Below are positions 15,254-24,310 of a stretch of 53,571 bases of DNA, piece after piece. A program made the position numbers and the translations under genes. Source of the DNA: JAKAQB01 sp027320105 (GTDB lineage: Bacteria > Actinomycetota > Acidimicrobiia > Acidimicrobiales > Palsa-688); the NCBI GenBank assembly GCA_027320105.1, contig DAHVMA010000032.1, positions 1 to 53,571 of the forward strand, given 5' to 3'. The notes under the pieces were generated by a model, which saw nothing but the letters and a program-made list of their open reading frames with translations, ran no database searches and had not been told where the DNA came from. Every line of letters begins with the position of its first letter. Within the stretch, counting starts at the first letter, position 1.

Positions 15254-16557
15254 CGCAGGGCGATCTCCACCGATGCCTCCCGCTCCCGGCCCATCACGTC
15301 GACGCGCAGTGACCGCGCCTCGGGATCCAGCTCCGGGTGGAGGCGCCATCCCGCCGTGGCGTCGAGCCTCCACGCCGGGTCGAGCAGGTACCAGTTGTGG
15401 CGGTCGTCGAACGCCGAGAGGCTCACCGGCGGCGCCGGCGCCGACCACGGCCCGCACCACCCGGCGAGCCAGGCACCGTCGCCGCCGGCGTGGAGGCTGT
15501 CGAGGCGGGCGCGCTCACCCCCGAGGTCGACGAACGCGCCGACCGGCCAGCTCCCTTGGACCACGGCGGGGGCATCGCGGCGTTCGACCGCCGAGCGCCA
15601 CCGCGGGTCCAGCCCTTCGCCCAGCGCCTTGCCGGCGACGATGGCGGCTTGGCGGGCGAGCGGGTCTCCCGGGTCGAGAGCGCCGACAGCGAGCAGCGCC
15701 CGCACCCCGGCGGCGACCGGTGCGACCGGCAACCCGGCCGCGGCCCGCCCCACGGCGGCGGCGACCCAGGCCGCGCCGGGGCTGCGGCGGTGCTCGCGCC
15801 CGGCGAGCGGAGGGCGGGCCGGCTGGATCGGGAGGCGGACGGCGCCCCGGCCGGGCAGGACCAGGTCGACCCATGGTGAGAATGCCTCGAGGGGACCGCG
15901 CGCCGGCCGGGCGACCCGCCACAGCCCGGGACCGGCCGGGACCCGGGCGCCGGGCCCGAGGGACGAGGTGCGGCCGGTGGCGTCCATGAGGCGGAGCTGG
16001 TCGAGGCGCTCGCCGTCGCCGGCCCGGCTGGAGCGGGGGCCCGGAGCGACGCGATGGGGTGGTACAGGCGGCCCGGCGGCAGGCGGCGCAGGCCGCCCCC
16101 GCCGGCCGGCTGGCCGGCGGGGCGGTCCCCACACCGGCGCCGGGCGCCCCGGGCGGCCCCCCCGACCGCCCTGCTCGTCAGTGACGCTGGCCACGACGGT
16201 GCCACCGTCGGAGCCCAACGTCACCGTCTCGACGACGATCGCGCCGGTCGGTAGCTGGAACCGGACCGGCCCTACAGCAACGGCGCGCGGGCTGGCAGGC
16301 GGTGGGCCGGCGCCGGGGTGGGGCGGGGGAGTGAGGGATGGCAGCGGCCAGGACGGGTCGCGCCGGATGGCGAGGGCGAGGCGGAGCCCGGCGAGAAGGT
16401 CGGCGGTAAGCTCTGGGTCGGCCGCGCCCGCGGCGGCGAGGGCGTCGGCAGCGCCTTCCAGCTCCGTCACAGGGTCGGGCCCGGCACGGTAGGGGTCGAG
16501 GGCCGTCTCGACCGTGAGGCGCAGGTACCGCTCGGCGGCGAGACCCTGTCGGTCCAT
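15250..16557 (-). CDS. Hypothetical protein, orphan pair partner 1
   Basis: An unrecognised 435-residue protein. An N-terminal helical part (residues 1-75) is followed by a beta-rich segment (GPVRFQLPTGAIVVETVTLG). A Pro/Arg/Gly-rich low-complexity linker (about 133-180) comes next. The C-terminal half is rich in Trp, Asp and Gly, with motifs such as GSWPVGAFVDLGGERARLDS and DDRHNWYLLDPAWRLDA. It has no membrane segment. It starts 5 bases after threonine deaminase and overlaps the next gene by 4 bases, so it belongs to the ctaG-led operon. Confidence 0.65.
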   Translation of the reverse strand: MDRQGLAAERYLRLTVETALDPYRAGPDPVTELEGAADALAAAGAADPELTADLLAGLRLALAIRRDPSWPLPSLTPPPHPGAGPPPASPRAVAVGPVRFQLPTGAIVVETVTLGSDGGTVVASVTDEQGGRGGRPGRPAPVWGPPRRPAGRRGRPAPPAAGPPVPPHRVAPGPRSSRAGDGERLDQLRLMDATGRTSSLGPGARVPAGPGLWRVARPARGPLEAFSPWVDLVLPGRGAVRLPIQPARPPLAGREHRRSPGAAWVAAAVGRAAAGLPVAPVAAGVRALLAVGALDPGDPLARQAAIVAGKALGEGLDPRWRSAVERRDAPAVVQGSWPVGAFVDLGGERARLDSLHAGGDGAWLAGWCGPWSAPAPPVSLSAFDDRHNWYLLDPAWRLDATAGWRLHPELDPEARSLRVDVMGREREASVEIALR

Positions 16558-16562
16558 GCCGG

Positions 16563-17759
16563 TCAGGCGAGGATCTCGGCCGAGAAGCCGGCGGCGGCAA
16601 GGGCGTCGACGACCTCCTTGTGCTGCGCCTCGTTGCGGGTCTCGACGGTGACGAGCACCTCGACCTCATCCGGGTCGAGCCACCGGCCCCAGCGGTGGTG
16701 CTCGACCGACAGGACGTTGAGCCCGAGGCCGGCCAGCTCCCCGGTCAGGACGGCGAGCGCGCCCGGCCGGTCGCGCACCACGACCCGCAGCGACAGGTAG
16801 CGGCCGGCGGCGGCGAGGCCGTGCTCGATGATCCGCGTGAGCAGCAGCGGGTCGACGTTGCCGCCGGAGAGCACGGCCAGCACGGGCCCGTTCCCGGGCA
16901 CCCGACCGGTGAGGACGGCAGCCAGTGCCGTCGCCCCCGACGGCTCGACGACGGCCTTGGCCCGCTCGACGAGGACGAGCATCGCCTGGCTGATCTCCTC
17001 CTCCTCGACGGTGAGGACCCGCTCGACGTGGGCGGTGATGTGCTCGAGCGCCAGCGGCGTGGTGGAGCGCACAGCGATGCCGTCGGCCATGGTGGCCATC
17101 CGCGCGAGGGACACCGGATGGCCGGCCGCCAAGGCGGAGGTGACCGTCGGGGCGCCGGCCGCCTCCACGCCGACGACGGCGACGTCGGGGCGGGTCGCCG
17201 CCAGCGCCGTGGCCGTCCCGGCGAGCAGCCCGCCGCCCCCGGTGGGGACGACCACGACGGCGGCCTCAGGCGCCTCGCCGGCGATCTCGAGGCCCACCGT
17301 GCCCTGCCCGGCGATCACGTCGGGGTCGTCGAAGGGCGGGACGTACACGGCTCCTGTGCTGGCGGCGAACGCCTTGGCCGCCACGATGCAGTCGTCGACG
17401 ACCTGTCCTTCGAGGCGGACGTCAGCTCCGTAGGCGGCGGTGGCCGCCACCTTGGGCAGCGACGCCCCGACCGGCATGAAGATCGTCGAGGGACGGCCGG
17501 TCTCGGTGGCGGCCAGGGCGACGCCCTGGGCGTGGTTGCCGGCGGAGGCGGCCACGACGGGGATGCCCGCCGGCAGCCGGGCGATGCGGTTGTAGGCGCC
17601 GCGCACCTTGAACGACCCGGTGCGCTGCAGGTGCTCCGGCTTCAGCAGCACCGGCCGGCCAGCCAGGCGGGAAAGGGCGGGCGAGGACCGCACCGGGGTC
17701 GGCACCACGATCGGCGCTATGCGCCGCCGGGCCGCCTCGAGCTCGGCGAGGGTGATCAC
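16563..17759 (-). CDS. ilvA: Threonine ammonia-lyase with ACT domain
   Basis: PLP enzyme that deaminates threonine to 2-oxobutanoate and ammonia, the first step toward isoleucine or a route for threonine breakdown. The 398 residues have the PLP lysine Lys51 in GSFKVRGAYN, the phosphate-binding GGGG loop near 175, and a C-terminal ACT-like domain (YLSLRVVVRDRPGALAVLTG, about 322-341). The single C-terminal ACT domain fits the shorter TdcB/IlvA class. It overlaps ctaG by 4 bases (ATGA), an unusual partner for an amino-acid enzyme. Confidence 0.92.
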   Translation of the reverse strand: MITLAELEAARRRIAPIVVPTPVRSSPALSRLAGRPVLLKPEHLQRTGSFKVRGAYNRIARLPAGIPVVAASAGNHAQGVALAATETGRPSTIFMPVGASLPKVAATAAYGADVRLEGQVVDDCIVAAKAFAASTGAVYVPPFDDPDVIAGQGTVGLEIAGEAPEAAVVVVPTGGGGLLAGTATALAATRPDVAVVGVEAAGAPTVTSALAAGHPVSLARMATMADGIAVRSTTPLALEHITAHVERVLTVEEEEISQAMLVLVERAKAVVEPSGATALAAVLTGRVPGNGPVLAVLSGGNVDPLLLTRIIEHGLAAAGRYLSLRVVVRDRPGALAVLTGELAGLGLNVLSVEHHRWGRWLDPDEVEVLVTVETRNEAQHKEVVDALAAAGFSAEILA

Positions 17760-18640
17760 CCCCCGTCGCCGTTGCCGTCCGGGGCGGCCCGCCGGGCGGA
17801 GGAGAACGACCGCTCCGAGCGGTCGGTCCCCGCCGGCCGCGACCGCACCTCCACCGACTCGCTCGCCCGGACGTCGGCGAGGGCCGCCTCGCGCCGGAGC
17901 GCCCGCCAGACGGCGAGCTGGCGGGCGTCCTCCTCGGCGTTGACCCCGTCGGCGTGGCGGGCGCGATCGAGGTCAGCGAACAACCACTCGAACACCAGCC
18001 CGACGGAACCGGCGATGGTGATCAGCACGGCGGCGGTCCACATGTCGCCGGCGCCGGCATGCAGCGCAGCCGGGCCGATCCCCGGGGCGATCCCGGTGTG
18101 CTGGCTCTCGAGGGCCATGCCCAGCACGGACCAGTAGAGGATCCCGAACAGCACGTGGGCCAGCCGCCACCCGATCGCCGGCCGGTGCGTGGACGCCACG
18201 GCCGGCCAGGCGAACAGGCAGCCGGCGGCGACCAGCTCCAGCTGGGTCAGCTGCCAGACGGCGGGGTGCTCCACGGCGGCGCGGTACTGGCCGCTCCAGT
18301 ACAAGGCGATGACGGCACTCCCGACGACGGCCCACACGGCTACTGGGCGGGTCACGAACCGGGTGACGGCAGCGGGCCGAGCCCGGGTGGGGAGGGCGGG
18401 GACCTTTCCCCTGGAAGCCAGCAGCAGGGGCGGTACGACCAGCAGGAGGAACACCACCTGCAGGCTCTGGAGGACGAAGCCGCCCGGTGCGTAGGGGAGC
18501 GTCGCCGCCACGAACACGGTCACCGCAGCCAGGAAGCACCCCGCCCGCCAGGGCTCCACTGCCCGCCGGCGGGTCGTGTACCACACGGCCGCGACGACAG
18601 GCACCACGAGCAGGATCGGGTGGAAGACGAGCGCGGGCAC
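17756..18640 (-). CDS. ctaG: Cytochrome c oxidase assembly protein, CtaG (caa3) family
   Basis: Polytopic membrane protein of 294 residues with about seven hydrophobic segments, among them LQSLQVVFLLLVVPPLLLASRG and LAHVLFGILYWSVLGMALESQ. These match the CtaG_Cox family involved in copper delivery to, or assembly of, heme-copper oxidases. A hydrophilic C-terminal tail of about 70 residues follows. GTG 18640 faces ctaE across a 55-base divergent gap, which supports an oxidase role. It heads the minus-strand operon that runs to the ECF41 sigma gene. Confidence 0.8.
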   Translation of the reverse strand: MPALVFHPILLVVPVVAAVWYTTRRRAVEPWRAGCFLAAVTVFVAATLPYAPGGFVLQSLQVVFLLLVVPPLLLASRGKVPALPTRARPAAVTRFVTRPVAVWAVVGSAVIALYWSGQYRAAVEHPAVWQLTQLELVAAGCLFAWPAVASTHRPAIGWRLAHVLFGILYWSVLGMALESQHTGIAPGIGPAALHAGAGDMWTAAVLITIAGSVGLVFEWLFADLDRARHADGVNAEEDARQLAVWRALRREAALADVRASESVEVRSRPAGTDRSERSFSSARRAAPDGNGDGG

Positions 18641-18695
18641 CGGCCAAACGGTACCGCCGGTGGATTGGGATCGTCGGCCGGTGATCGTCTAGAAA

Positions 18696-19337
18696 GTGGC
18701 CCCAGTGAGCGTCATCGCCCCCGGAGAAGCATCGGCCCTGTCCCCCCAGGCGGTCCGGCCGGTCAACCCCGCCGACTACCGGCCCGCCTTCCTCAACGTC
18801 GGCGTCATCGTGTGGCTGGCGTCGGAGCTGATGTTCTTCAGCGGCCTGTTCGCCGCCTTCTACACGCTGCGCGCCGCAGACGCCCAGGCGACCGGCTGGC
18901 CCACCCACGGCGACAAGATCGACGCCGTCACCGTGGGCATGGCGACGATCATCTTGTTGATCTCGTCGTTCACGATGCAGATGGGGGTGCACCGGGCGAC
19001 CAAGGCGGACAAGGCCGGCTTTCTCGGCTGGTTGGCCATGACCTTCGTCCTCGGGGCGTTGTTCGACGGGTTGCAGATCTCCGACTACGCCGGGCGCAAC
19101 TTCCCCATCAACCAGGACGCCTGGACGTCGTGCTTCTACGTGCTCACAGGCATCCACGCCCTGCACGTCGCCGGCGGGCTCATGGGCATGATCATCATGG
19201 GGGCCCGGTCGAAGTTCTCCAAGAAGTTCGGGCACCACACCCTCCCCGCCATCGAGTTCCTGTCCTACTACTGGCACTTCGTCGACATCGTGTGGATTGC
19301 CTTGTACGGCTCCATCTTCCTGCTCCGGGGACACTGA
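18696..19337 (+). CDS. ctaE: Cytochrome c oxidase subunit III
   Basis: Membrane subunit of the aa3-type oxidase, 213 residues with five hydrophobic segments, the short actinobacterial form. Diagnostic segments are SELMFFSGLFAAFYTLR (near 45-61), GIHALHVAGGLMGM, and the C-terminal SYYWHFVDIVWIALYGSIFL. The start is GTG 18696; a second in-frame GTG at 18705 is also possible. It is followed 8 bases later by qcrC, the usual actinobacterial ctaE-qcrCAB arrangement that encodes parts of the bc1-aa3 supercomplex. Confidence 0.95.
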   Translation: MAPVSVIAPGEASALSPQAVRPVNPADYRPAFLNVGVIVWLASELMFFSGLFAAFYTLRAADAQATGWPTHGDKIDAVTVGMATIILLISSFTMQMGVHRATKADKAGFLGWLAMTFVLGALFDGLQISDYAGRNFPINQDAWTSCFYVLTGIHALHVAGGLMGMIIMGARSKFSKKFGHHTLPAIEFLSYYWHFVDIVWIALYGSIFLLRGH

Positions 19338-19345
19338 ACAGCCCG

Positions 19346-20215
19346 ATGCGCCGCCTCCCGCCTGCCCTCGGCCGTCTCCGTCGCTCCCGCCTCCTCCGGC
19401 ACCTCGCCGCCGGCCCCACCGCCGCGCTCGGCGTGGGGCTCGTGGCCTTCGGGCTGTTCTTCGGCCTCGGTTCGGCGTCCTCGGCGTCCACGCCGGTCGT
19501 GAGCAGCAACCCAGCTGTCATCGCCAACGGCCAGTCGCTCTTCGACGTGCACTGCTCGAGCTGCCACGGCATCGGCGGCGTGGGCACCGTCCACGCCCCG
19601 CGGCTGATCCACGTCGGCGCTGCCGCCGCCGACTTCTACCTCATCACCGGACGCATGCCGCTCAATGCCCCCGGGGACCAGGCGATGCGCAACTCACCCT
19701 TCTTCGGCAAGGGCCAGGTACAGGCGCTCGTCTCCTACATCGCAGCCCTGCCCTTCATCGACCACCAGCCAACGGTGCAGGGACCGGGGATCCCCAACAT
19801 CCTGCCCCTCTGCAAGGACACCGCCTCGGCGACGGCGACCAACCCCAACTGCGTGACACTGTCGTTGGGCCAGCAGACGTTCGCGCTCAACTGCTCGCAG
19901 TGCCACCAGATCGCCGGCGCCGGCGGCATGCTGGCCAAGGGCATGGTCGTGCCGAGCCTCAAGAACGCCACGATGCTCGAGGTGGCCGAGGCGATCCGGG
20001 TCGGGCCCCGCCCGATGCCCGGCTTCGGACCCGGCGAGCTCGACGCACGCCAGCTGTCGGCGGTCGTCCACTACGTCGCCTACCTGCACCACCCGTCCAG
20101 CAACGGCGGGCTCGGCATCAGCAACTTCGGCCCGGTGGCCGAGGGCTTCGTCGGGATCCTCTTCGGTCTGGGGGTGCTCCTCTTCGCCGCCCGCATGATG
20201 GGAACCCGCGCATGA
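19346..20215 (+). CDS. qcrC: Di-heme cytochrome c subunit of the bc1 complex
   Basis: Membrane-anchored cytochrome cc of 289 residues that passes electrons from the bc1 complex to the oxidase without a soluble cytochrome c. An N-terminal membrane segment (about 27-48) is followed by two heme c sites, Cys70-X2-Cys73-His74 and Cys183-X2-Cys186-His187. A C-terminal anchor (GFVGILFGLGVLLFAARMM) ends the protein. Met residues that could be sixth ligands lie in TGRMPL and PRPMPGF. ATG 19346 is used; the upstream open frame covers ctaE. The stop overlaps the qcrA ATG (ATGA). Confidence 0.95.
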   Translation: MRRLPPALGRLRRSRLLRHLAAGPTAALGVGLVAFGLFFGLGSASSASTPVVSSNPAVIANGQSLFDVHCSSCHGIGGVGTVHAPRLIHVGAAAADFYLITGRMPLNAPGDQAMRNSPFFGKGQVQALVSYIAALPFIDHQPTVQGPGIPNILPLCKDTASATATNPNCVTLSLGQQTFALNCSQCHQIAGAGGMLAKGMVVPSLKNATMLEVAEAIRVGPRPMPGFGPGELDARQLSAVVHYVAYLHHPSSNGGLGISNFGPVAEGFVGILFGLGVLLFAARMMGTRA

Positions 20216-21351
20216 CCTCCATCGACGAGTCCAGCTCCAGGCCCGAGCCCGACCCTCGCCCCGCAGGCCGGACCGGGGCGGACCAGGCGGATGTCCCCGA
20301 GTCGCTGCTGCCCGGCACAGAGGAGTACCTCGAGGACCCGCGCCACTACGGGATCGAGGAGGGCGTCCCCTGGCCCGACGACGTCCCCCGTGGGCAGGAC
20401 GACACGCATTGGCGCTACGAGGACGACCCCCACGGTGCCCGCGTCGCCGAGCTTCGGATCGCGTTCTGCTGGTTGATCACCCTGCTGTCGGGCATCGGGC
20501 TGGCGGCCGTCTACGTCGCCGGGGGCGAGGCCCAGGTGGAGGGCGCTTTCCTGTTCGCCGGCTTCGCCGGGCTCGGCGTCGGCTTCGTGCTCTGGGCCCG
20601 GGACCTGCTCCCCGGCCACGACGTGATCGGCTCTCGCGGCGGGCTCACCCACATCTCCGACGAGGCCGACCGCCGGCTGGCCGTCCAGTCGCTCGGACGG
20701 GGGGTCGAGCCGATGGCCCGCCGGCCGTTCCTCGGCAAGGTGCTCGGCGGCGTCCTCACGGTCTTCGGCGTGAGCCTCGTGTTCCCGATCGCCTCGCTCG
20801 GCCCGGCGGTCGAAGGGCAGTTCGCCCGAACCCCGTGGAGGAAGGGCATGCGCGCCGTCAGCGAGGTCGGCACGCCCGTCAAGCCGTCCGACATCCTCCC
20901 CAACGGCGTGCTGACGGTCTTCCCCGACACCGGCGAGCCCCTCGACAGCCAGGCCATGGCCCAGTCGGCGGTGCTGCTCATCAACATCGGGTCGGCACCG
21001 TTCAAGGTGCTGCCCGGGCGCGAGACCTGGCACATCGGCAGCGTGGGCAGCGTCAACTGCCTCGTGGCGTTCTCGAAGATCTGCACCCACGCCGGCTGCC
21101 CGGTGAGCCAGTACGACTGGTGGACCCACGAGCTGGTCTGTCCCTGCCACCAGTCGACGTTCCAGGTGCTCCTCGACTGCAAGCCGATTTTCGGGCCGGC
21201 GCCACGCAACCTCCCGCAGCTGCCCCTCGCCGTTGACGACGAGGGTTACGTCGTCAGCCAGAGTGGCTTCACCGAGCCCGTCGGCCCCGGCTACTGGAAC
21301 CGTCCGATCGAGATCAACCCCTTCACCCACAAGGCGGTGAAGTACTCGTGA
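20212..21351 (+). CDS. qcrA: Rieske iron-sulfur subunit of the bc1 complex
   Basis: Actinobacterial Rieske protein of 379 residues with a long acidic N-terminus and three hydrophobic segments (about 84-105, 112-130 and 170-195). The [2Fe-2S] site is Cys291-X-His293 and Cys310-X2-His313, with Cys296 and Cys312 placed for the stabilising disulfide. It accepts electrons from quinol at QcrB and hands them to QcrC. It overlaps both neighbours by 4 bases (ATGA with qcrC, GTGA with qcrB). Confidence 0.95.
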   Translation: MTSIDESSSRPEPDPRPAGRTGADQADVPESLLPGTEEYLEDPRHYGIEEGVPWPDDVPRGQDDTHWRYEDDPHGARVAELRIAFCWLITLLSGIGLAAVYVAGGEAQVEGAFLFAGFAGLGVGFVLWARDLLPGHDVIGSRGGLTHISDEADRRLAVQSLGRGVEPMARRPFLGKVLGGVLTVFGVSLVFPIASLGPAVEGQFARTPWRKGMRAVSEVGTPVKPSDILPNGVLTVFPDTGEPLDSQAMAQSAVLLINIGSAPFKVLPGRETWHIGSVGSVNCLVAFSKICTHAGCPVSQYDWWTHELVCPCHQSTFQVLLDCKPIFGPAPRNLPQLPLAVDDEGYVVSQSGFTEPVGPGYWNRPIEINPFTHKAVKYS

Positions 21352-23138
21352 GCTCCACCAGGGAGCGGGCTGCAGCGCAGCGCCGCTCCTCGCTCGTGAA
21401 GGACGGCCTCGACTACATCGACGACCGCTTCGGGTCCTCGCCGTTCCTGCGGAGCGCGATGGATAAGATCTTCCCCGACCACTGGTCGTTCATGGTCGGC
21501 GAGATCGCCATGTACTGCTTCGTGGTGCTGATCGTCACGGGCATCTACCTGGCGCTGTTCTACGTGCCGTCGTCGGCGGCGGTCGTGTACCACGGCTCGT
21601 ACAAACCCCTCGACGGCCAGACGATGTCGGCGGCTTACGCCTCGGTGCTCAACATCTCCTTCCACGTTCGCGCCGGGCTCGTCATGCGCCAGGTGCACCA
21701 CTGGGCGGCCGTGGTGTTCGTGGCGGCGCTGTGCTTCCACATGTGCCGGGTGTTCTTCACCGGGGCGTTCCGCAAGCCCCGCGAGGTCAACTGGACGATC
21801 GGCCTCACGCTCCTCGTGAGCGTCCTGCTCGAGGGCTTCAGCGGCTACTCCCTCCCCGACGACCTCCTATCCGGCACCGGTCTGCGGGTCGTGTACTCGA
21901 TCATCGAGTCCATCCCGCTGATCGGCACCAAGCTCGTGTTCCTCCTGTGGGGGGGCCCCTTCCCGGGCACGTCGCTCATCCCCCGGTTGTTCCTGCTCCA
22001 CGAGTTCCTGTTCCCGGCCCTGCTCGTCGGGCTGCTCTCCGCCCACCTTGCGATCCTGTGGCGCCAGAAGCACACCGACTTCCCCGGGCCGGGCAAGACC
22101 GAGACCAACATCCGGGGCAGCCGCTTCTTCCCGCAGTACATGCTCAAGGGCGGCGCGCTCATGTTCCTCACCACCGCCGTGCTCTGCGCCCTGGGCGGCT
22201 TCGTGCAGATCAACCCCATCTGGCTGTACGGCCCGTACCAGCCCTACGCCGTCTCGGCCGGCTCCCAGCCCGACTGGTACGTCGGCTGGCTCGACGGGTC
22301 GCTGCGCCTGTGGCCCCACTGGGAGTTCCGGTCGTTCGGCTACGAGATCGCCAACCCGTTCTTCCCGGGGATCCTCTTCCCCGGGATCCTCTTCGGGGTG
22401 ATGTACTCCTGGCCGCTCATCGACGCCTGGATCTACAAGGACCACGCCGCCCACAACCTTCTCGACCGGCCCCGGGACAAGCCCTTCCGCACCGCCGTAG
22501 GGGTGGCGGCGCTGGCCTTCTTCTCGGTGTGCACCATCGCCAGCGCCTCGGACCTGTTGGCCAACGACTGGCACATCAGCTACGAGCGGATCATCGAGAT
22601 CCTGCAGATCGGCGTGTTCGTGGCGCCGATCGGCTTCGGCCTGATCGCCTACCGGGTCTGCATCCAGTTGCAACGCACCGGCAACATGATCATCAAGAAG
22701 CCCATCGGCGGCATCATCGTCCGGGGCGGCGACGGGGCCTACCACACCCTCGGTGACCACCACGGCGACCACGGCGACCACGGCGACCACGGGGGTCAGG
22801 GCGACCACGGGGGTCCTGGGGGTCACGGGGGTCACGGCGACCGCCTCGGCGGCGACCTGACCGGCACCGGTCACCTGGTGCGCACCGGTGGCGGCAATGG
22901 TGGGGCTGGTGAGGGCGCGCCGGCTGCGGCCGGCGGCGAGCATGCGGCCGGCGGCGAGCATGCGGCCGGCGCTGAGCATGCGGCCGGCGCTGAGCATGCG
23001 GCCGGCGCCGGAGCCGCCATCCCGGAGGGCGCGGTCCGGCGGGGGACCGGTGGCGCCGCCGGCGACGAGGTGCAGTCCCCGGGCGGGGCGCCCAAGGAGG
23101 CGCCGCCGGGTGTGGCGGGGGGTGAGACGGAAGCCTGA
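21348..23138 (+). CDS. qcrB: Cytochrome b subunit of the bc1 complex, with His-rich tail
   Basis: Quinol-oxidising cytochrome b, 596 residues. The heme-bearing helices include HVRAGLVMRQVHHWAAVVFVAALCFHMCRVFFTG. The Qo-site motif is PDWY (near residue 308), the actinobacterial form of PEWY. From about residue 470 the protein has an unusual tail: HGDHGDHGDHGG-type His/Gly/Asp repeats (9-base DNA units near 22757-22830), then EHAAG repeats (18-base units near 22936-23010), then Gly/Ala/Pro-rich sequence. The catalytic part is a normal QcrB; the tail is likely disordered and could bind metal ions. Confidence 0.95.
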   Translation: MSSTRERAAAQRRSSLVKDGLDYIDDRFGSSPFLRSAMDKIFPDHWSFMVGEIAMYCFVVLIVTGIYLALFYVPSSAAVVYHGSYKPLDGQTMSAAYASVLNISFHVRAGLVMRQVHHWAAVVFVAALCFHMCRVFFTGAFRKPREVNWTIGLTLLVSVLLEGFSGYSLPDDLLSGTGLRVVYSIIESIPLIGTKLVFLLWGGPFPGTSLIPRLFLLHEFLFPALLVGLLSAHLAILWRQKHTDFPGPGKTETNIRGSRFFPQYMLKGGALMFLTTAVLCALGGFVQINPIWLYGPYQPYAVSAGSQPDWYVGWLDGSLRLWPHWEFRSFGYEIANPFFPGILFPGILFGVMYSWPLIDAWIYKDHAAHNLLDRPRDKPFRTAVGVAALAFFSVCTIASASDLLANDWHISYERIIEILQIGVFVAPIGFGLIAYRVCIQLQRTGNMIIKKPIGGIIVRGGDGAYHTLGDHHGDHGDHGDHGGQGDHGGPGGHGGHGDRLGGDLTGTGHLVRTGGGNGGAGEGAPAAAGGEHAAGGEHAAGAEHAAGAEHAAGAGAAIPEGAVRRGTGGAAGDEVQSPGGAPKEAPPGVAGGETEA

Positions 23139-23180
23139 GGCCGGCGTGGGGGGTGGCTGGGTGGGGACAATATAGGCTTT

Positions 23181-23200
23181 CCGGGCATTTCCGGGCATTT
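23181..23200. repeat. Short direct repeat after qcrB
   Basis: CCGGGCATTT occurs twice in tandem at 23181-23190 and 23191-23200, just after an AT-rich GACAATATAGG at 23166-23176. That stretch is the only AT-rich one in this gap and could be a -10 element. Confidence 0.6.
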
Positions 23201-23231
23201 CCCAGGTCGTCTGGGGGCCGTCTCGGAGGCA

Positions 23232-23313
23232 AACCGCGCGCACGAAGGCCAACCGCGCGCAGAGACGACGGAATGCCGGCGCCTGTGCGCGCGCTTCGGT
23301 GCTGCGCGCGCGG
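23232..23313. repeat. Dispersed intergenic hairpin repeat, copy B
   Basis: Left arms AACCGCGCGCA begin at 23232 and 23251, again 19 bases apart as in copy A (7183 and 7202). Bases 23251-23271 equal 7202-7222. A GC-rich right arm (GCTGCGCGCGCGG, 23301-23313) takes the place of the copy A right arm. It lies in the 194-base gap between the convergent qcrB and DMT transporter genes. Confidence 0.7.
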
Positions 23314-23332
23314 ATCGGCTGCGCGGCCCGCT

Positions 23333-24214
23333 CTACGGTCCCCCCGGGGGGATCCCGGCGCGGGGCGCGTCGGGTTCGAAGCGGCTCAGCCCGACGACGG
23401 TGGCGATCACCACCGCCAGACCGACGAGCTCGCTGGTGACGGCGAAGACCGTATGGCGGAACGGCTCGTCGAAGACGGCTGCTCCGATTGCCAGGCTCAC
23501 CAGCGGGTTGATGGTGGAGGACGCCGGCAGGCTGTAGCGGAGCGGGGCGGCGCGAAAGGCGAGCTGGTTGAGCACGACGCCACACGCACCGGCGAGCCCG
23601 AGACCCCACAGCGGCCAGTTGCCGACCGTGGCGAGCGGGCCGGCTGTGGCCAACTCGCCGGTGACCACCTTCAGCAACGCTGCCACAGCGGCGAAGGCCA
23701 CCCCCGACCCGAACCCGAGGATGGTTGCTGACCGGCGCCCCGACGAGCGCAGCCCGAGCACCACAGCGGTGGTGACGGCGGCAATGACCGCTGTGACCGA
23801 GATGATGGTCGGGAGCGAGTCCGGCGGGCTCGACGGACCGTTCGCGGGCGTGGCAGCCAGCAGGAAGACGGCCAGGCCGGCGGCGAGGGCGCCGGCCCAC
23901 AGCAGCTCGGTGCGCCGTGGCCGCTGCCGCTCCAGCAGCCGCCGCACCGGCAGGGCGAACACGAGGCCGGTGACGAGCAGTGGCTGGACCAGCGTCAGTG
24001 GGCCGGCGTGCACGGCCAGCGCGTGCAAGCCGAACCCGGCCAGCTCGGTCACCATCCCGGCGACCCACATCGGGTGCTGGGCGTTCCGGGCGACGAAGCG
24101 GGCGTGCCCGACACCAGCGCCGCGACCGGCCAGGCCGGCGCTGCGGTGCAGCAGGGCGGTGGCCACCGCGAACAGCGCCGCCGCCGACAGGGCGGCGACG
24201 GTGGGCACAACCAT
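23333..24214 (-). CDS. DMT-superfamily (EamA/NIPA-like) membrane transporter
   Basis: Polytopic protein of 293 residues with nine or ten hydrophobic segments and two repeat halves. ALAVHAGPLTLVQPLLVTGLVFALP in the first half and FRAAPLRYSLPASSTINPLVSLAIG in the second are typical of drug/metabolite and NIPA-like transporters. The substrate cannot be inferred. It is the last gene of a minus-strand run downstream of the Rrf2 regulator and a SRPBCC gene. A link to the redox locus is possible from position only. Confidence 0.8.
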   Translation of the reverse strand: MVVPTVAALSAAALFAVATALLHRSAGLAGRGAGVGHARFVARNAQHPMWVAGMVTELAGFGLHALAVHAGPLTLVQPLLVTGLVFALPVRRLLERQRPRRTELLWAGALAAGLAVFLLAATPANGPSSPPDSLPTIISVTAVIAAVTTAVVLGLRSSGRRSATILGFGSGVAFAAVAALLKVVTGELATAGPLATVGNWPLWGLGLAGACGVVLNQLAFRAAPLRYSLPASSTINPLVSLAIGAAVFDEPFRHTVFAVTSELVGLAVVIATVVGLSRFEPDAPRAGIPPGGP

Positions 24215-24286
24215 CAGCTGGCCGTTCGCAGTACGCGAAGCCGAGTCGTGCCGCTGCGCACCTGGTAGACGCTACCGGTCGATCTT

Positions 24287-24307
24287 CGCCGCCGATGACC
24301 GGCGGCG
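24287..24307. repeat. GC-rich hairpin between SRPBCC and DMT genes
   Basis: CGCCGCCG (24287-24294) and CGGCGGCG (24300-24307) pair with a 5-base loop directly after the SRPBCC stop on the minus strand. No T-run follows, so a terminator role is uncertain. Confidence 0.35.
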
Positions 24308-24310
24308 GCG

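Noticed and set aside
17954..19345. Long plus-strand open frame leading into qcrC
   Set aside because: It is the open frame of qcrC extended upstream across ctaG (antisense) and ctaE. The cytochrome begins at ATG 19346 with a membrane anchor.
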